From contig JAJFGF010000068.1 of assembly GCA_021776245.1 (NCBI GenBank), positions 62,001-126,000 on the forward strand: 64,000 bases of DNA, read 5' to 3'. The stretch's first letter is position 1. The number at the start of each line of letters is the position of its first letter. Below, piece by piece: positions 62,863-64,000 of this stretch. Made by a program: the position numbers and the translations under genes. Source of the stretch: Hyphococcus sp. GTDB lineage: Bacteria > Pseudomonadota > Alphaproteobacteria > Caulobacterales > Parvularculaceae. The notes below the pieces were generated by a model. The model was not told the origin of the DNA, made no database searches, and saw nothing but the letters and a program-made list of their open reading frames with translations.

Positions 62863-64000
62863 ATGACAATGAGTATAAAGAAGCTTTGCTTTGCGTCGGC
62901 TGCCGCAATCGCTCTCACCGTGGGATGCGGCGTTAATTCCGACAACAGCGCGGCGCCGGCGGAGCCCGCCGCCGAGGCGACGGCCCAAACCCAGTCCGAA
63001 AAAATCAATGTCTGGTTTGAAGAACAATTTGAAAAACAACTTGCGCGCTCGCCAAGATCGCAGACCTTCCTGGGCCGCAAAACAAATTACGATAAGTGGG
63101 ACAATGTCTCGGACGCTTTCGAAGTTGAAAGCCACAAGCTCTATATGGCCTCACTCGCAGAGATGCGTGAGAATTTTAATCTCGATGAACTTGATCCCGC
63201 AGCGGCGCTTTCCTACCGGCTCTACGAATATGAAGCGGAGCAGGCTGATCGTTCTTTTCCCTATCGCAATCACTGGTATCATTTCAGCCAGTTTCGCGGT
63301 CCTCATTCCTCAACGCCCGCATTTCTGATTAACCAGCATCGCGTTGACAGCGTCAGCGACGCCGAAGCCTATGTAGCGCGGCTTGAAGGCGTGAAAAGCT
63401 ATTTTGGCCAGCATCAGAAAAACGCCGAGGATCAATTTGCGCGTGGGATTAATCCGCCGCGCTGGTCTTACAACCAGATGATTGCAACCTCTCGGAACAT
63501 CATCTCCGGCGCACCCTTCGACAATAGCGGCGAGGCGTCCACGCTGCTCGCAGATCTCGACAAAAAACTGAATGCGCTCGACGCTGATGACGCCGTCAAG
63601 GAAGATCTGCGCGCACGCGGCGTCAACGCGCTCCGCCAATCAGTACAGCCGGCCTATGAAGCGCTGATTGCGATGTTTGAAGAACAGCAGGCGACTGCAA
63701 GCAATGACGACGGCGCATGGAAGCTGCCCGAGGGAGATGTCTATTACGGAATGCAATTGGCGCGCATGACGACAACCGACATGTCAGCGACCGAAATTCA
63801 TGATCTTGGCCTTTCCGAAGTTGCGCGCATTCATGGAGAGATGACCGCAATCAAAGATAGTGTCGGCTTTGCGGGGTCGTTGCAGGATTTCTTTGTCTAT
63901 ATGCGCGAAGACCCTGAGGCCCGGTTTTCCTATCCGAACACTGACGACGGCCGCGCGCAATATCTTGCCGAGGCGACAGCGATTATCGATGATATGCGCG
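62863..64000 (+). CDS. DUF885 family lipoprotein, 3' end beyond window
   Basis: Partial, about 379 residues seen; whole proteins are about 600 aa. ATG 62863 follows GGAACGGAGAT. Signal peptide with lipobox TVGC (Cys about 22), then an Ala/Glu-rich linker and a helical DUF885 domain (FEEQFEKQLARSPRSQTFLG, RLYEYEAEQ, FRGPHSSTPAFLIN, GINPPRW). DUF885 proteins resemble gluzincin peptidases, with the HExxH motif in the C-terminal half, which is outside the window, so activity cannot be judged. Probably a periplasmic or outer-membrane peptidase. Confidence 0.85.
   Translation, partial: MTMSIKKLCFASAAAIALTVGCGVNSDNSAAPAEPAAEATAQTQSEKINVWFEEQFEKQLARSPRSQTFLGRKTNYDKWDNVSDAFEVESHKLYMASLAEMRENFNLDELDPAAALSYRLYEYEAEQADRSFPYRNHWYHFSQFRGPHSSTPAFLINQHRVDSVSDAEAYVARLEGVKSYFGQHQKNAEDQFARGINPPRWSYNQMIATSRNIISGAPFDNSGEASTLLADLDKKLNALDADDAVKEDLRARGVNALRQSVQPAYEALIAMFEEQQATASNDDGAWKLPEGDVYYGMQLARMTTTDMSATEIHDLGLSEVARIHGEMTAIKDSVGFAGSLQDFFVYMREDPEARFSYPNTDDGRAQYLAEATAIIDDMR

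Overview
The window looks like about 64 kb of chromosome from an alphaproteobacterium, probably an aquatic member near Caulobacterales or Parvularculales (the order is inference). Supporting this are an alpha-type 6S RNA upstream of 5-formyltetrahydrofolate cyclo-ligase, a PhaR/PhaA/PhbB cluster, isocitrate lyase divergent from an ScfR-type regulator, a DUF3035 lipoprotein, a MutL with the endonuclease motif, a GGM-tailed GroEL behind a CIRCE element, and a TipF-like degenerate EAL protein. Base composition and style are even, and I see no prophage, insertion sequence, CRISPR array or defence island. Most of the window is core housekeeping with several uncharacterised envelope genes between.

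Layout. 0-5 kb: RNA modification and folate (tadA, a SAM methyltransferase, an RluB-type pseudouridine synthase, rsmD, 6S RNA, cyclo-ligase, a YmdB-type phosphoesterase). 5-10 kb: a membrane-anchored serine hydrolase, a short-chain dehydrogenase, a lone flavin-dependent halogenase homologue, a YebC-type protein. 10-18 kb: hybrid sensor kinase, DUF5916 outer-membrane-type protein, efp, secreted metallo-beta-lactamase-fold protein, double-TonB-domain protein. 18-29 kb, almost all on the minus strand: lepA, mscL, nitroreductase, small lipoprotein, mutL, DUF3035 lipoprotein, lspA, ileS. 29-34 kb: His/Tyr/Gly-rich secreted protein, ribF with a HAD phosphatase, degenerate EAL protein, OmpA-family lipoprotein. 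34-41 kb: CIRCE-groES-groEL, a membrane-anchored alpha/beta hydrolase, MarC-type protein, two secreted unknowns. 41-46 kb: phaA-phbB divergent from phaR, and a GGDEF/EAL protein. 47-53 kb: three surface-glycan genes (GT39, GT2, O-antigen ligase-like) and thrS. 53-64 kb: a secreted DUF6265-like protein with an apparent ATT start, two decayed tRNA-like sequences, slipin, yidD, a secreted protein translationally coupled to an M23 peptidase, small secreted proteins, aceA divergent from scfR, and a DUF885 lipoprotein cut by the window end.

Functional links. phaA, phbB and phaR make and control the precursor of polyhydroxybutyrate (no synthase gene is in the window). aceA and scfR fit acetate and fatty-acid use through the glyoxylate shunt. 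ileS-lspA-DUF3035 links translation to lipoprotein processing. The GT2/ligase/GT39 group fits surface glycan assembly.

The most unusual items are not large systems. They are the abutting tRNA-like relics (53960-54104), the rare ATT start at 53329, a probably frameshifted small gene opposite groEL (36516-36718), dispersed REP-like palindromes, a perfect 22-bp palindrome at 33287-33308, a halogenase homologue with altered signature residues, and two unrelated serine hydrolases that both carry a four-helix C-terminal membrane tail. I did not find a convincing new multi-gene system.
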